A stretch of 5,302 nucleotides of DNA, taken from contig RFIY01000141.1 in assembly GCA_003695505.1 (NCBI GenBank), forward strand, positions 1 to 5,302, in the 5' to 3' direction. The DNA is from Candidatus Dadabacteria bacterium. GTDB lineage: Bacteria > J088. Positions 1 through 5,302 of the stretch are shown here, piece by piece. The notes below the pieces were generated by a model. The model ran no database searches. It was not told the origin of the DNA and was given only the letters and a program-made list of their open reading frames with translations. Numbering within the stretch: the stretch's first letter is position 1; each line of letters starts with the position of its first letter. The position numbers and the translations under genes are program-made.

Positions 1-74
1 GGCGCGGCCCGCCCGGCGGCCCAGAGCGGCCCAGGTAGTGCAGATCCTGGGACTCCTGCACCTGTACCCTTCCT

Positions 75-101
75 CGTCGCCCCGGAATCCGCCGCAGGCG
101 G
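75..101. repeat. Partial palindromic element, copy 1
   Basis: The segment opens with CGTCGCCCCGG (75-85) and continues into ATCCGCCGCAGGCGG (87-101). The latter is identical over 15 bases to 414-428 in the fullest copy of the element. CCGCC (89-93) and GGCGG (97-101) form a small stem around a GCA loop. The outer right arm seen in the 405-438 copy is missing, so this looks like a truncated member of the same family. Confidence 0.6.
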
Positions 102-133
102 GGCGGCCCAGCCCGCGGCCCCACGCCCTTTTC

Positions 134-159
134 GTCGGTTTTGGGCGAGCAAAACCGAC
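134..159. repeat. Perfect 9-bp inverted repeat
   Basis: GTCGGTTTT (134-142) is exactly complementary to AAAACCGAC (151-159), around the 8-base loop 143-150. It is the only palindrome in the island with an A/T-rich inner stem. It directly abuts the 160-182 hairpin, so two hairpins stand back to back with no spacer. The order of bases does not match an intrinsic terminator, because no T-run follows the stem on either strand. Confidence 0.6.
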
Positions 160-235
160 CCGCCCGCCCGAAGGGCGGGCGGAACCCCAACGAAACCAAC
201 GCCCGCCGCGCAGCGGCACGACAACCGCCCTCCCG
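160..235. repeat. 76-bp direct repeat, copy A (two hairpins)
   Basis: This segment aligns without gaps to 575-650, with 61 of 76 positions identical by hand count. It begins with a perfect 10-bp hairpin: CCGCCCGCCC (160-169), triloop GAA, GGGCGGGCGG (173-182). A second small hairpin follows: GCCGC (205-209), triloop GCA, GCGGC (213-217). The last 19 bases before 235 are the best conserved part, with one difference between copies. Dispersed palindromic units of this kind are common in proteobacterial intergenic regions, but I cannot assign it to a named family. Confidence 0.75.
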
Positions 236-293
236 TCGCCCCGCCCCGGGGATGGATCCCGGATACCCGCCTACGGAGGATGCCGGGGCGACG
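234..293. repeat. Inverted repeat flanking a degenerate palindromic element
   Basis: CGTCGCCCCG (234-243) and its exact reverse complement CGGGGCGACG (284-293) enclose 40 bases. Inside, 251-271 matches 400-420 at 20 of 21 positions, which is the left arm of the fullest palindromic element, but the right arm here is degraded. The outer decamer also occurs in direct orientation at 75-84 and 547-556. It therefore seems to be the shared end module of the repeat family. Confidence 0.65.
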
Positions 294-348
294 AAAGGTG
301 TGATGGTCGCCCGAACGATGGATTGCCGGGCCGCTCTGTGGCCGCCGG

Positions 349-374
349 GCGGGCCGTGCCGCGAGACGGCCCGC
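349..374. repeat. Perfect 9-bp inverted repeat
   Basis: GCGGGCCGT (349-357) pairs exactly with ACGGCCCGC (366-374) around an 8-base loop (358-365). Stem and loop lengths equal those of the 134-159 palindrome, though the sequence is unrelated. No T-tract follows, so it is not a typical intrinsic terminator. Confidence 0.55.
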
Positions 375-404
375 AACCGACAAACCGGACCCCGCAGCGG
401 ATGG

Positions 405-438
405 ATCCCGGATATCCGCCGCAGGCGGATTCCGGGAT
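405..438. repeat. Fullest copy of the palindromic element
   Basis: The left arm ATCCCGGATATCCGCC (405-420) pairs with the right arm GGCGGATTCCGGGAT (424-438) around a GCA triloop, giving a 15-bp stem with one bulged base on the left arm. This is the strongest hairpin in the window. The sequence just after it (GCGGGAGGGG) lacks a T-run, so it is better called a REP-like palindromic unit than a rho-independent terminator. Related partial copies lie at 75-101 and 251-271. Confidence 0.75.
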
Positions 439-546
439 GACGCGGGAGGGGGGCGCGCGGATTTCGGTGTGGCGCTGGATAGCGCGTAAGGCGGAAGAGT
501 GACGGTTTCCGGAGCAGCATCAAGCGCCCGCGAACGCACTCATCTC

Positions 547-571
547 CGTCGCCCCGGACCTGATCCGGGGC
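547..571. repeat. Palindromic element with shared CGTCGCCCCGG end
   Basis: The element begins with CGTCGCCCCGGA, the module also seen at 75 and 234. Its GCCCCGGA (551-558) pairs perfectly with TCCGGGGC (564-571) around the loop CCTGA. It stands four bases upstream of the second copy of the 76-bp unit. Confidence 0.65.
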
Positions 572-574
572 CCA

Positions 575-650
575 TCGGTCGGCCGAAGGCCGGACGGAAC
601 CCAACCCAGACCGACACTCGCCGCGAAGCGGCACGACAGCCGCCCTCCCG
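575..650. repeat. 76-bp direct repeat, copy B (two hairpins)
   Basis: This is the gapless partner of 160-235. The first hairpin keeps its GAA triloop, flanked by CGGCC (580-584) and GGCCG (588-592), but several stem bases differ from copy A. One stem pair is C:G in copy A (167:175) and G:C here (582:590), which is a compensatory exchange. The second hairpin, GCCGC/GCGGC (620-624 and 628-632), keeps an identical stem while its triloop changes from GCA to GAA. One outer pair (578:594) is lost. The changes mostly preserve base pairing. Confidence 0.75.
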
Positions 651-716
651 GCCCCCGCGCCGGAACCCAGCCCACGCCATTGCGCCACCCAAACGATCCA
701 CGCTAAGCTGACACCG

Positions 717-2042
717 ATGAATGCGTTCCTCAGATTGCTGTTCTTTGCGCTGTTGCTGCCGGCTGTGGCCCATGCCGAGGCGTCTTCCCGCGTGCTGCGC
801 CTCGACATCGACGGCACGATCAATCCGGCGGTCGCGGACTACGTCGCACAGGGCATCGACCTGGCCGAAGAACGCGGCTACGACCTGCTGCTGATTCGCA
901 TCGACACACCCGGTGGACTGCTCGAAGCGACGCGGAGCATCGTCAAGAGCATGCTCGCCAGCGAGCTGCCCATCGTCACCTGGGTAGCACCACCGGGCGC
1001 CCGCGCGGCCAGCGCCGGGATGTTCATCACACTGGCCGGCCATGTTGCCGTGATGGCGAACGGCACCAACATCGGCGCGGCGACGCCGATCAATACCGAC
1101 GGCAAAGACGTCGACAAGGAAGGCGGCGAGGATCTGGCGCGCAAGGTTCTTGAAGATACGCGCGCCTTCGCCCGATCGATCGCTGAAGTCCGGCACCGTC
1201 CGGCGCAATGGATGGAAGATGCGGTCAGCGAAGCCGTGAGCATCACCGCATCCGAGGCCCTGGAGAAAAATGTCGTTGACGCCATTGCCGATACGGAAAT
1301 CGCGCTGCTGCGCACGCTGGACGGCAAACCCGCGGGGCGCGCCCCCGGTGCGGCAACGCTGACGACGGCCGGAGCCATCGTCGAACGCTTTGATATGTCG
1401 GCCGGCCAGCGCATCATGCACCAGCTCGCCCACCCGAATATCGCCTACCTGCTGATGCTGCTTGGCATGCTCGGCATCTATTTCGAGCTCAGCGCGCCGG
1501 GCGGATTCATCGCCGGCACGCTCGGCTCGATCTCCTTGCTGCTCGCCTTCATCAGCTTTCAGGTGCTTCCCTTCCGGATGGGCGGCCTGCTGCTGATCCT
1601 GCTGGCCATCGCGCTGTTCGTCGCCGAGGTGTTCGTCCCCTCGATGGGTATCCTGACGATTGGCGGTTTCGTATCCTTCGTCGTCGGCAGCCTGATCCTG
1701 TTCAATACGCCCGAGCTTGACGTCCGGCTTGATCCCGAACTGATCGCCGGCGCGACCGCCGCGTTCGGTGTCTGCGCGCTGCTGATCGGTTTCCTCGTCC
1801 TGCGGGCGCAACGCCGCAAGGCCGTGACCGGCGCCGAGGCGCTGCTCGGGCAGTCCTGCGAAGCATTGACCACACTCGACCCCGACGGTAAAGTATTTCT
1901 CAATGGCGAGATCTGGGACGCGGCGCTGCGGGAGGGGACGGCCGATCGCGGTGACCGACTGGTTGTCGTCGATCGTGACGGTTTGCACCTGACGGTCGCG
2001 CACCCCGATCCCCATCCGCATTCAACCCCGCAAGGAGCATAG
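717..2042 (+). CDS. nfeD: NfeD family membrane-anchored serine protease (full-length)
   Basis: This 441-residue protein is a long NfeD. Residues 1-20 form a signal peptide ending A-H-A before Glu21. Residues 25-200 are a ClpP/crotonase-like protease domain with the RIDTPGG motif (61-67) and the nucleophile motif AASAG, placing the catalytic Ser at 99. Lys143, 44 residues on, is a plausible general base, as in the Ser-Lys dyad of archaeal PH1510. About five hydrophobic segments lie between 241 and 363 (one containing [12 protein letters not shown]). An NfeD C-terminal OB-fold covers about 372-428 ([16 protein letters not shown]...GEIWDAA...GDRLVVV). In characterised relatives the protease cleaves the hydrophobic C-terminus of its partner stomatin, and the next gene here is a slipin. 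The ATG at 717 is favoured because it gives a clean signal peptide, although no good ribosome-binding site precedes it. The family call is very secure; the substrate is inferred. Confidence 0.95.
   Translation: MNAFLRLLFFALLLPAVAHAEASSRVLRLDIDGTINPAVADYVAQGIDLAEERGYDLLLIRIDTPGGLLEATRSIVKSMLASELPIVTWVAPPGARAASAGMFITLAGHVAVMANGTNIGAATPINTDGKDVDKEGGEDLARKVLEDTRAFARSIAEVRHRPAQWMEDAVSEAVSITASEALEKNVVDAIADTEIALLRTLDGKPAGRAPGAATLTTAGAIVERFDMSAGQRIMHQLAHPNIAYLLMLLGMLGIYFELSAPGGFIAGTLGSISLLLAFISFQVLPFRMGGLLLILLAIALFVAEVFVPSMGILTIGGFVSFVVGSLILFNTPELDVRLDPELIAGATAAFGVCALLIGFLVLRAQRRKAVTGAEALLGQSCEALTTLDPDGKVFLNGEIWDAALREGTADRGDRLVVVDRDGLHLTVAHPDPHPHSTPQGA
2032..2037 (+). promoter_or_regulatory. Ribosome-binding site of the slipin gene
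   Basis: AAGGAG lies inside the last codons of nfeD, seven bases before the ATG at 2045. It fixes the slipin start and, with only two bases between the nfeD stop and that ATG, suggests tight translational coupling. Confidence 0.8.
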
Positions 2043-2044
2043 CC

Positions 2045-2815
2045 ATGGCCGGAGGCGCAATCGCCTTTCTGTTTTTCCTGCTGATTCTGCTGATGTCAGC
2101 GATCCGGATCCTGCGCGAATACGAACGCGCGGTCATCTTCCGGCTCGGACGTGTCCTCGACGACGTCAAAGGCCCGGGCATCATCTTTCTGATTCCGCTG
2201 GTCGATAAGATGGAGCGCGTCGATCTGCGCGTAATCACGATGGACGTCCCATCGCAGGACGTGATCACCCGCGACAACGTCAGCGTCAAAGTCAACGCCG
2301 TCGTCTATTTCCGCGTACTCGATCCACTCAAGGCCGTCATCGAGGTCGAAGACTACCTGTACGCGACCAGCCAGCTCGCCCAGACGACCCTGCGCAGCAT
2401 CTGCGGCGAGGCGGAGCTGGACGAGCTGCTGTCGGACCGCGAAGCGATCAATGCGAAAATCCAGAGCATCCTCGACCGGCAAACCGATCCGTGGGGGGTC
2501 AAGGTCTCGCTCGTCGAGCTGAAGCACATTGACCTGCCGGCCGAAATGCAGCGCGCGATGGCCAAACAGGCCGAAGCAGAGCGCGAACGCCGCGCCAAAA
2601 TCATTGCGGCCGAGGGCGAATACCAGGCCTCCGAAAAGCTCGCGCAGGCGTCCGATGTCATGAGTCGCAGCCCGATGACGCTACAGTTGCGTTACCTCCA
2701 GACGCTCGTCGAAATCGCGGCGGAAAAGAACTCCACGACGATCTTCCCGGTTCCGCTGGAAATGGTCCATGCATTTCTGGAACGCAGCGTCCCGGGCGAT
2801 CAGGCCAGCGAATAA
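2045..2815 (+). CDS. Slipin (bacterial stomatin), SPFH/band 7 membrane scaffold
   Basis: This 256-residue protein has an N-terminal hydrophobic hairpin or anchor at 5-20. The stomatin signature [11 protein letters not shown] (26-36) and [20 protein letters not shown] (43-62) follow, then the SPFH core to about residue 165 ([44 protein letters not shown]). A charged helical stretch (about 165-205, [27 protein letters not shown]) is the usual oligomerising coiled coil. The short tail holds a hydrophobic strip [15 protein letters not shown] (230-244). Slipins form ring-like membrane oligomers linked to lipid microdomains and protein quality control. The tail strip corresponds to the region cleaved in archaeal p-stomatin PH1511 by its NfeD protease. 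Length and domain order are normal. It is closer to slipins than to HflK/HflC, as it lacks the Gly/Pro-rich N-terminus of HflK and pairs with a long NfeD. Confidence 0.93.
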   Translation: MAGGAIAFLFFLLILLMSAIRILREYERAVIFRLGRVLDDVKGPGIIFLIPLVDKMERVDLRVITMDVPSQDVITRDNVSVKVNAVVYFRVLDPLKAVIEVEDYLYATSQLAQTTLRSICGEAELDELLSDREAINAKIQSILDRQTDPWGVKVSLVELKHIDLPAEMQRAMAKQAEAERERRAKIIAAEGEYQASEKLAQASDVMSRSPMTLQLRYLQTLVEIAAEKNSTTIFPVPLEMVHAFLERSVPGDQASE

Positions 2816-2827
2816 GGCCCCGACGCG

Positions 2828-3631
2828 ATGAGAAAACTGGGCATCTTTCTGATCCTGATCGGGCTGATCGGCGTTGCGGGTTCTCTGTTCTTGAATCCGC
2901 CGCTGGAATGCCAGTTGTTGCGTCTGACCGAGCGCGCCGGCACGAGTGCATCGCCGAAGCGCTACTGCGCGCGGCCCACGGCAGAGCTCGAGGACATGTG
3001 GCAGCAGCTCGACGAACACCGCAAGCAGCTTGAGCCGCAGGTGAAGTCTCTCGAGAAACAGTTCGAGAATCAAATGCGCGAGCTGACCCGCGATCAGCGT
3101 GTGCAGCGCGACGATGTGATGATCGAGGAACCGCCTCGACTGAAACGGCTTCGCCTGGAGCTGATCAATACGGTCGTCGAGCAGGACGACATCCGCGCGG
3201 CCCTGCGGGTACACAAGCTGCGTTTTCCGCTACTGATGGGCGGGGTTGCCTTTCTGGGTCTGCTCCTGCTCCTGGTCGGGAGCATTCGCGGGCGCAGCGG
3301 CGGCGTACCGGCCAGATTCTCTCGCGCCGTCACCGAAACCGAAACCGAGACCTGGCTCGATCCGGCGCGCGCCGAGGGTGCGATCGCGATGTTGATCGAG
3401 GACCGTCAAAAAGCCATCGCCGAACTGTGGGCGCTGCGACCGACCCACTGTTCATACTGCAATGAAGCCCTGGGGGTGGAGCCCACCGGGCGAATCGAGT
3501 TCGTCACGGTGTTGAAGGAAGCCCCCCGTGACGTGACCAATCCGAAACGAATCGTTCTGGGCAAAGGCTTCCGTATTGTTCCCCCGGACGCGATCCCGTG
3601 CCCTTCCTGCGGCCATAACAACCGAATCTGA
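2828..3631 (+). CDS. Unrecognised two-TM protein with extracytoplasmic helical domain and putative cytoplasmic zinc ribbon
   Basis: I do not recognise a family for this 267-residue protein. Residues 4-22 form a first membrane segment without a convincing signal-peptidase site. Residues 23-133 are polar, with two cysteines (Cys28, Cys47) and a charged, Gln/Glu/Leu-rich helical stretch (51-130) that may be coiled coil. Residues 134-152 form a second membrane segment (PLLMGGVAFLGLLLLLVGS), followed by basic residues that place the C-terminus in the cytoplasm. The C-terminal part has CSYC (208-211) and CPSC (258-261), 46 residues apart, with the chain ending GHNNRI just after the second pair. This looks like a split zinc ribbon with an inserted strand-rich segment. 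The gene starts 12 bases after the slipin stop, with a weak AAGG ten bases before the ATG, so it probably belongs to the same transcript. It may be an adaptor or sensor for the NfeD-slipin complex; that role is inferred from position only. Confidence 0.85.
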   Translation: MRKLGIFLILIGLIGVAGSLFLNPPLECQLLRLTERAGTSASPKRYCARPTAELEDMWQQLDEHRKQLEPQVKSLEKQFENQMRELTRDQRVQRDDVMIEEPPRLKRLRLELINTVVEQDDIRAALRVHKLRFPLLMGGVAFLGLLLLLVGSIRGRSGGVPARFSRAVTETETETWLDPARAEGAIAMLIEDRQKAIAELWALRPTHCSYCNEALGVEPTGRIEFVTVLKEAPRDVTNPKRIVLGKGFRIVPPDAIPCPSCGHNNRI

Positions 3632-3640
3632 GCTTCGCCC

Positions 3641-3856
3641 TTGACTGCACTGCCTTCGTTCTGGGACACATTCCTGCTCGCCATCGGTCTGGCGCTGATG
3701 CTCGAAGGTGTCTTTTATGCGTTGATGGCCAATCGTCTGCCCGAAATCCTGCAAATGCTTGTCGAGATCCCGCCCGCGAAGATCCGCACGCTCGGACTGT
3801 GGGCTGCGTCGGCGGGACTGTTGTGGATGCTGTGGGTGCGTTACACTCGCTTCTGA
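3641..3856 (+). CDS. DUF2065 family small membrane protein (YjeT-like), TTG start
   Basis: This 71-residue protein has two membrane segments, about 8-29 (LLAIGLALMLEGVFYALMA) and 50-67 (TLGLWAASAGLLWMLWVR), joined by a short polar loop NRLPEILQMLVEIPPAKIR. The L-x-L-x-LEG motif in the first helix, the loop spacing and the Gly-rich second helix match DUF2065, the family of E. coli YjeT. The yjeT gene lies beside hflK-hflC, so finding the family just downstream of another SPFH gene strengthens the call. The start must be TTG at 3641 or CTG at 3650: the preceding gene's TGA (3629-3631) is in the same frame, and the first internal ATG would remove most of helix one. No clear ribosome-binding site is visible. 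The biochemical function of the family is unknown to me. Confidence 0.82.
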   Translation: MTALPSFWDTFLLAIGLALMLEGVFYALMANRLPEILQMLVEIPPAKIRTLGLWAASAGLLWMLWVRYTRF

Positions 3857-3880
3857 GCGGGTGTGGCGCGATGATCGCTC

Positions 3881-3889
3881 GGAGAAGGA
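3881..3889 (+). promoter_or_regulatory. Ribosome-binding site of the GH5 lipoprotein gene
   Basis: GGAGAAGGA is a strong purine-rich site ending seven bases before the ATG at 3897. It is the best translation signal in the window besides the one before the slipin. It supports this start, which also gives a proper lipoprotein signal. Confidence 0.75.
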
Positions 3890-3896
3890 ACGATTT

Positions 3897-5302
3897 ATGA
3901 ACTTTGCATATCTGCTTCCACTGCTCTGGCTCCTGATCGGCTGCCAGCCGAACAACCGGGCAGCTTCTGCCGCTGCAGCGGACCTGTTCATTCGCGACAC
4001 CGACGGCCGCGCACTGATCCTGCACGGCATCAACGATATCAGCGCCGCGAAGCACGCGCCCGGCGGCCACGGCCCGGTGACCGAGGCAGATGTCGAACGG
4101 CGCGCGCAGTGGGGCTTCAATGTCGTCCGTTATCTGATCTTCTGGCGCTGGATTGAGCCCGAAAAAGGCGTCTTCGACACGGCCTATCTCGATGAAGTCG
4201 CCCGCCGTATTCGCTGGTACGCGGATCGCGGCATCCACGTCGTCCTCGACATGCATCAGGACATCTACGGCTACGCCGTCAACGGCAATGGCGCGCCCGC
4301 CTGGGCGACCGAAACCGACGGCGTCACACCGGTTGATATCGGCACGGGTCCGTGGTGGCTGCAGAACATCGATCCGGCCGTCAAAAACGCCTGGCGCAAT
4401 TTCTGGGAATACACCGATCACCGTGAGCTGCAGGACCACTACATTCTGGCGTGGCAATTCGTCGCGGAATACTTTCGGGACGAGCCGGCCGTCATCGGTT
4501 ACGACCTGATGAATGAACCGTTTGCCGGCACGTTCCACCAGTCTGTCTTCGAAGACTTCGAGCAGACGTGGCTCAGCGCGTTCTACCGTCGCCTGATCCC
4601 CGCGCTGCGCCAGGTCGATCCCGATCGTTACCTGTTTTTCGAGCCGCAGAGCCTGTTCGTCGTCTTCGGCCGTCCCTCGAACCTGCTACCACCGGCCGAT
4701 CCGCGTAATGGCGCGCAGCGGCTGGTCTTTGCTCCCCATCTGTATCCGTTCTACTTCCACGAAGGCGATGGGCTACGCCAGAGTGGTCGTGAGGAGCTCG
4801 CCGAGTGGGAGGTCAATCGCCGCTTCGAAATGACCAAATTCGGCGCGCCGCTGTTCGTCGGCGAATTTGGCGGCAGCGACCAGCAGGAGGACGCCGACGA
4901 ATACTATCGCAGCGTGATGGCCATGTTCGACCGGATGGGCGCGAGCTGGGCATTATGGAGCGGCGACCCCGGAAGCTGGGGACCCGTGGACGGCGACGGC
5001 AACGAGACCGCGAAAATGAACCATCTCGTTCGGCCCTTCCCGCGCAGCGTCGCCGGTACGCCGACGACGTTTTCGTTCGACCCCGACAGCGGCGCATTCA
5101 CGCTGAGCTGGGACAGCACGGCGGTCTCGGTCACCGATACGACGATCTTCCTTCCCGAACGGCATTATCCGGACGGCTGGGACATCGACATGAGTGACCG
5201 CGACGGCACTTGGACGACCACATGGAATGCCGAACGCCGCTGGCTGATCGTGACCCACGACCCATCATTGACGCGCCATACGATCACGATTCGCCCGCGC
5301 TA
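3897..5302 (+). CDS. Endoglycoceramidase-like GH5 glycosidase, predicted lipoprotein (3' end at window edge)
   Basis: The frame is open from ATG 3897 for 468 codons to the window edge; the two remaining bases, TA, could begin a stop codon. Residues 1-16 are a lipoprotein signal ending in the lipobox L-I-G-C, with Cys16 followed by Gln, which suggests outer-membrane sorting. A GH5 TIM barrel spans about 30-380. Landmarks are HGIN (43-46), FNVVRYLIFWRWIEP (74-88), VVLDMHQDIYG (115-125), YDLMNEP with acid/base Glu207, APHLYP (279-284) and LFVGEFGG with nucleophile Glu323. DMHQD, the spacing of the two glutamates and a C-terminal beta-rich domain (about 385-468) resemble endoglycoceramidases, which release the intact glycan from glycosylceramides. 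A related glycolipid beta-glycosidase is equally possible, because GH5 subfamilies differ in aglycone. It starts 40 bases after the DUF2065 stop, on the same strand, and may be co-transcribed. No key residue appears missing. Confidence 0.9.
   Translation, partial: MNFAYLLPLLWLLIGCQPNNRAASAAAADLFIRDTDGRALILHGINDISAAKHAPGGHGPVTEADVERRAQWGFNVVRYLIFWRWIEPEKGVFDTAYLDEVARRIRWYADRGIHVVLDMHQDIYGYAVNGNGAPAWATETDGVTPVDIGTGPWWLQNIDPAVKNAWRNFWEYTDHRELQDHYILAWQFVAEYFRDEPAVIGYDLMNEPFAGTFHQSVFEDFEQTWLSAFYRRLIPALRQVDPDRYLFFEPQSLFVVFGRPSNLLPPADPRNGAQRLVFAPHLYPFYFHEGDGLRQSGREELAEWEVNRRFEMTKFGAPLFVGEFGGSDQQEDADEYYRSVMAMFDRMGASWALWSGDPGSWGPVDGDGNETAKMNHLVRPFPRSVAGTPTTFSFDPDSGAFTLSWDSTAVSVTDTTIFLPERHYPDGWDIDMSDRDGTWTTTWNAERRWLIVTHDPSLTRHTITIRPR

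Larger units (their letters stand above)
1..716. other. Gene-free, palindrome-rich intergenic island
   Basis: I find no credible gene here. Plus-strand frames stay open (for example 38-502 and 499-711), but their translations are Pro/Arg/Gly-rich low-complexity strings without domains, as expected from GC-rich repeats. The first hundred bases could include the tail of an upstream gene, but nothing recognisable is encoded. The stretch is instead built from short perfect or near-perfect inverted repeats and a duplicated 76-base unit, listed separately below. No transposase, integrase, tRNA or CRISPR spacing is visible. The 3' end supplies the upstream region of the nfeD operon, although no strong promoter could be recognised. 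Confidence 0.8.

Noticed and set aside
405-445. Strong hairpin considered as a rho-independent terminator of an upstream gene
   Set aside because: There is no T-run after the stem on either strand, and related copies are scattered through the region, which fits a repeat unit better.
75-650. CRISPR array or integron attC sites
   Set aside because: Repeat units differ in length, spacing and orientation, with no uniform spacers. I saw no attC-type core sites or integrase.
38-711. Plus-strand frames 38-502, 141-440 and 499-711
   Set aside because: Their translations are Pro/Arg/Gly-rich products of palindromic repeat DNA, without domains or ribosome-binding sites.
680-716. Possible sigma-70 promoter (TTGCGC at 680, TAAGCT at 704, spacer 18) before nfeD
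   Set aside because: The -10 box matches the consensus at only about half its positions, and the transcript would begin nearly at the ATG. This is too weak to annotate.
540-2021. 493-codon open frame on the minus strand, longer than nfeD
   Set aside because: It lies antisense to nfeD, whose product has unmistakable family motifs. The minus-strand translation is rich in Gln/Arg/Asp/Gly with no domain pattern and runs on into repeat DNA, as expected of a high-GC shadow frame.
3857-3896. Palindrome GCGATGATCGC considered as a terminator between DUF2065 and the GH5 gene
   Set aside because: The arms are five bases around a single base, so no stable hairpin can form, and no T-run follows. Read-through from the upstream operon remains possible.
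3504-4538. 344-codon open frame on the minus strand
   Set aside because: It overlaps the zinc-ribbon, DUF2065 and GH5 genes in antisense, and its translation shows no recognisable domain.

Overview
The window is high-GC DNA with long shadow reading frames on both strands. The most likely source is a Gram-negative proteobacterium, and Gammaproteobacteria is the best guess. The reasons are a YjeT-type DUF2065 gene, a predicted outer-membrane lipoprotein, and a proteobacterial-style island of palindromic intergenic repeats. Nothing in the window fixes a genus.

Positions 1-716 hold no convincing gene. This stretch is a dense patchwork of GC-rich palindromes and imperfect direct repeats. It contains a 76-base unit present twice (about 80% identical, no gaps), a hairpin element sharing CGTCGCCCCG and ATCCGCCGCAGGCGG modules, and several separate perfect inverted repeats.

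Positions 717-3856 carry four tightly spaced plus-strand genes that look like one operon. They are: (1) a full-length NfeD membrane serine protease with signal peptide, Ser/Lys-type protease domain, membrane region and C-terminal OB-fold; (2) a slipin (bacterial stomatin, SPFH/band 7) starting 3 nt after the NfeD stop codon; (3) an unrecognised 267-residue protein with two membrane segments, a charged extracytoplasmic helical region and a cytoplasmic CxxC...CxxC putative zinc ribbon; (4) a 71-residue DUF2065 membrane protein starting at TTG. NfeD plus slipin is a known protease/scaffold pair. DUF2065 is the family of E. coli YjeT, whose gene lies beside hflK-hflC, so the block combines partners from two SPFH systems around one unknown protein.

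Positions 3897-5302 carry a glycoside hydrolase family 5 lipoprotein resembling endoglycoceramidases. It has its own strong ribosome-binding site and is still open at the window end, where the last two bases (TA) may begin its stop codon. It may be co-transcribed with the membrane-quality operon or just be a neighbour. A glycolipid-active enzyme next to a lipid-microdomain scaffold is the most suggestive functional association here, but the link is inferred.
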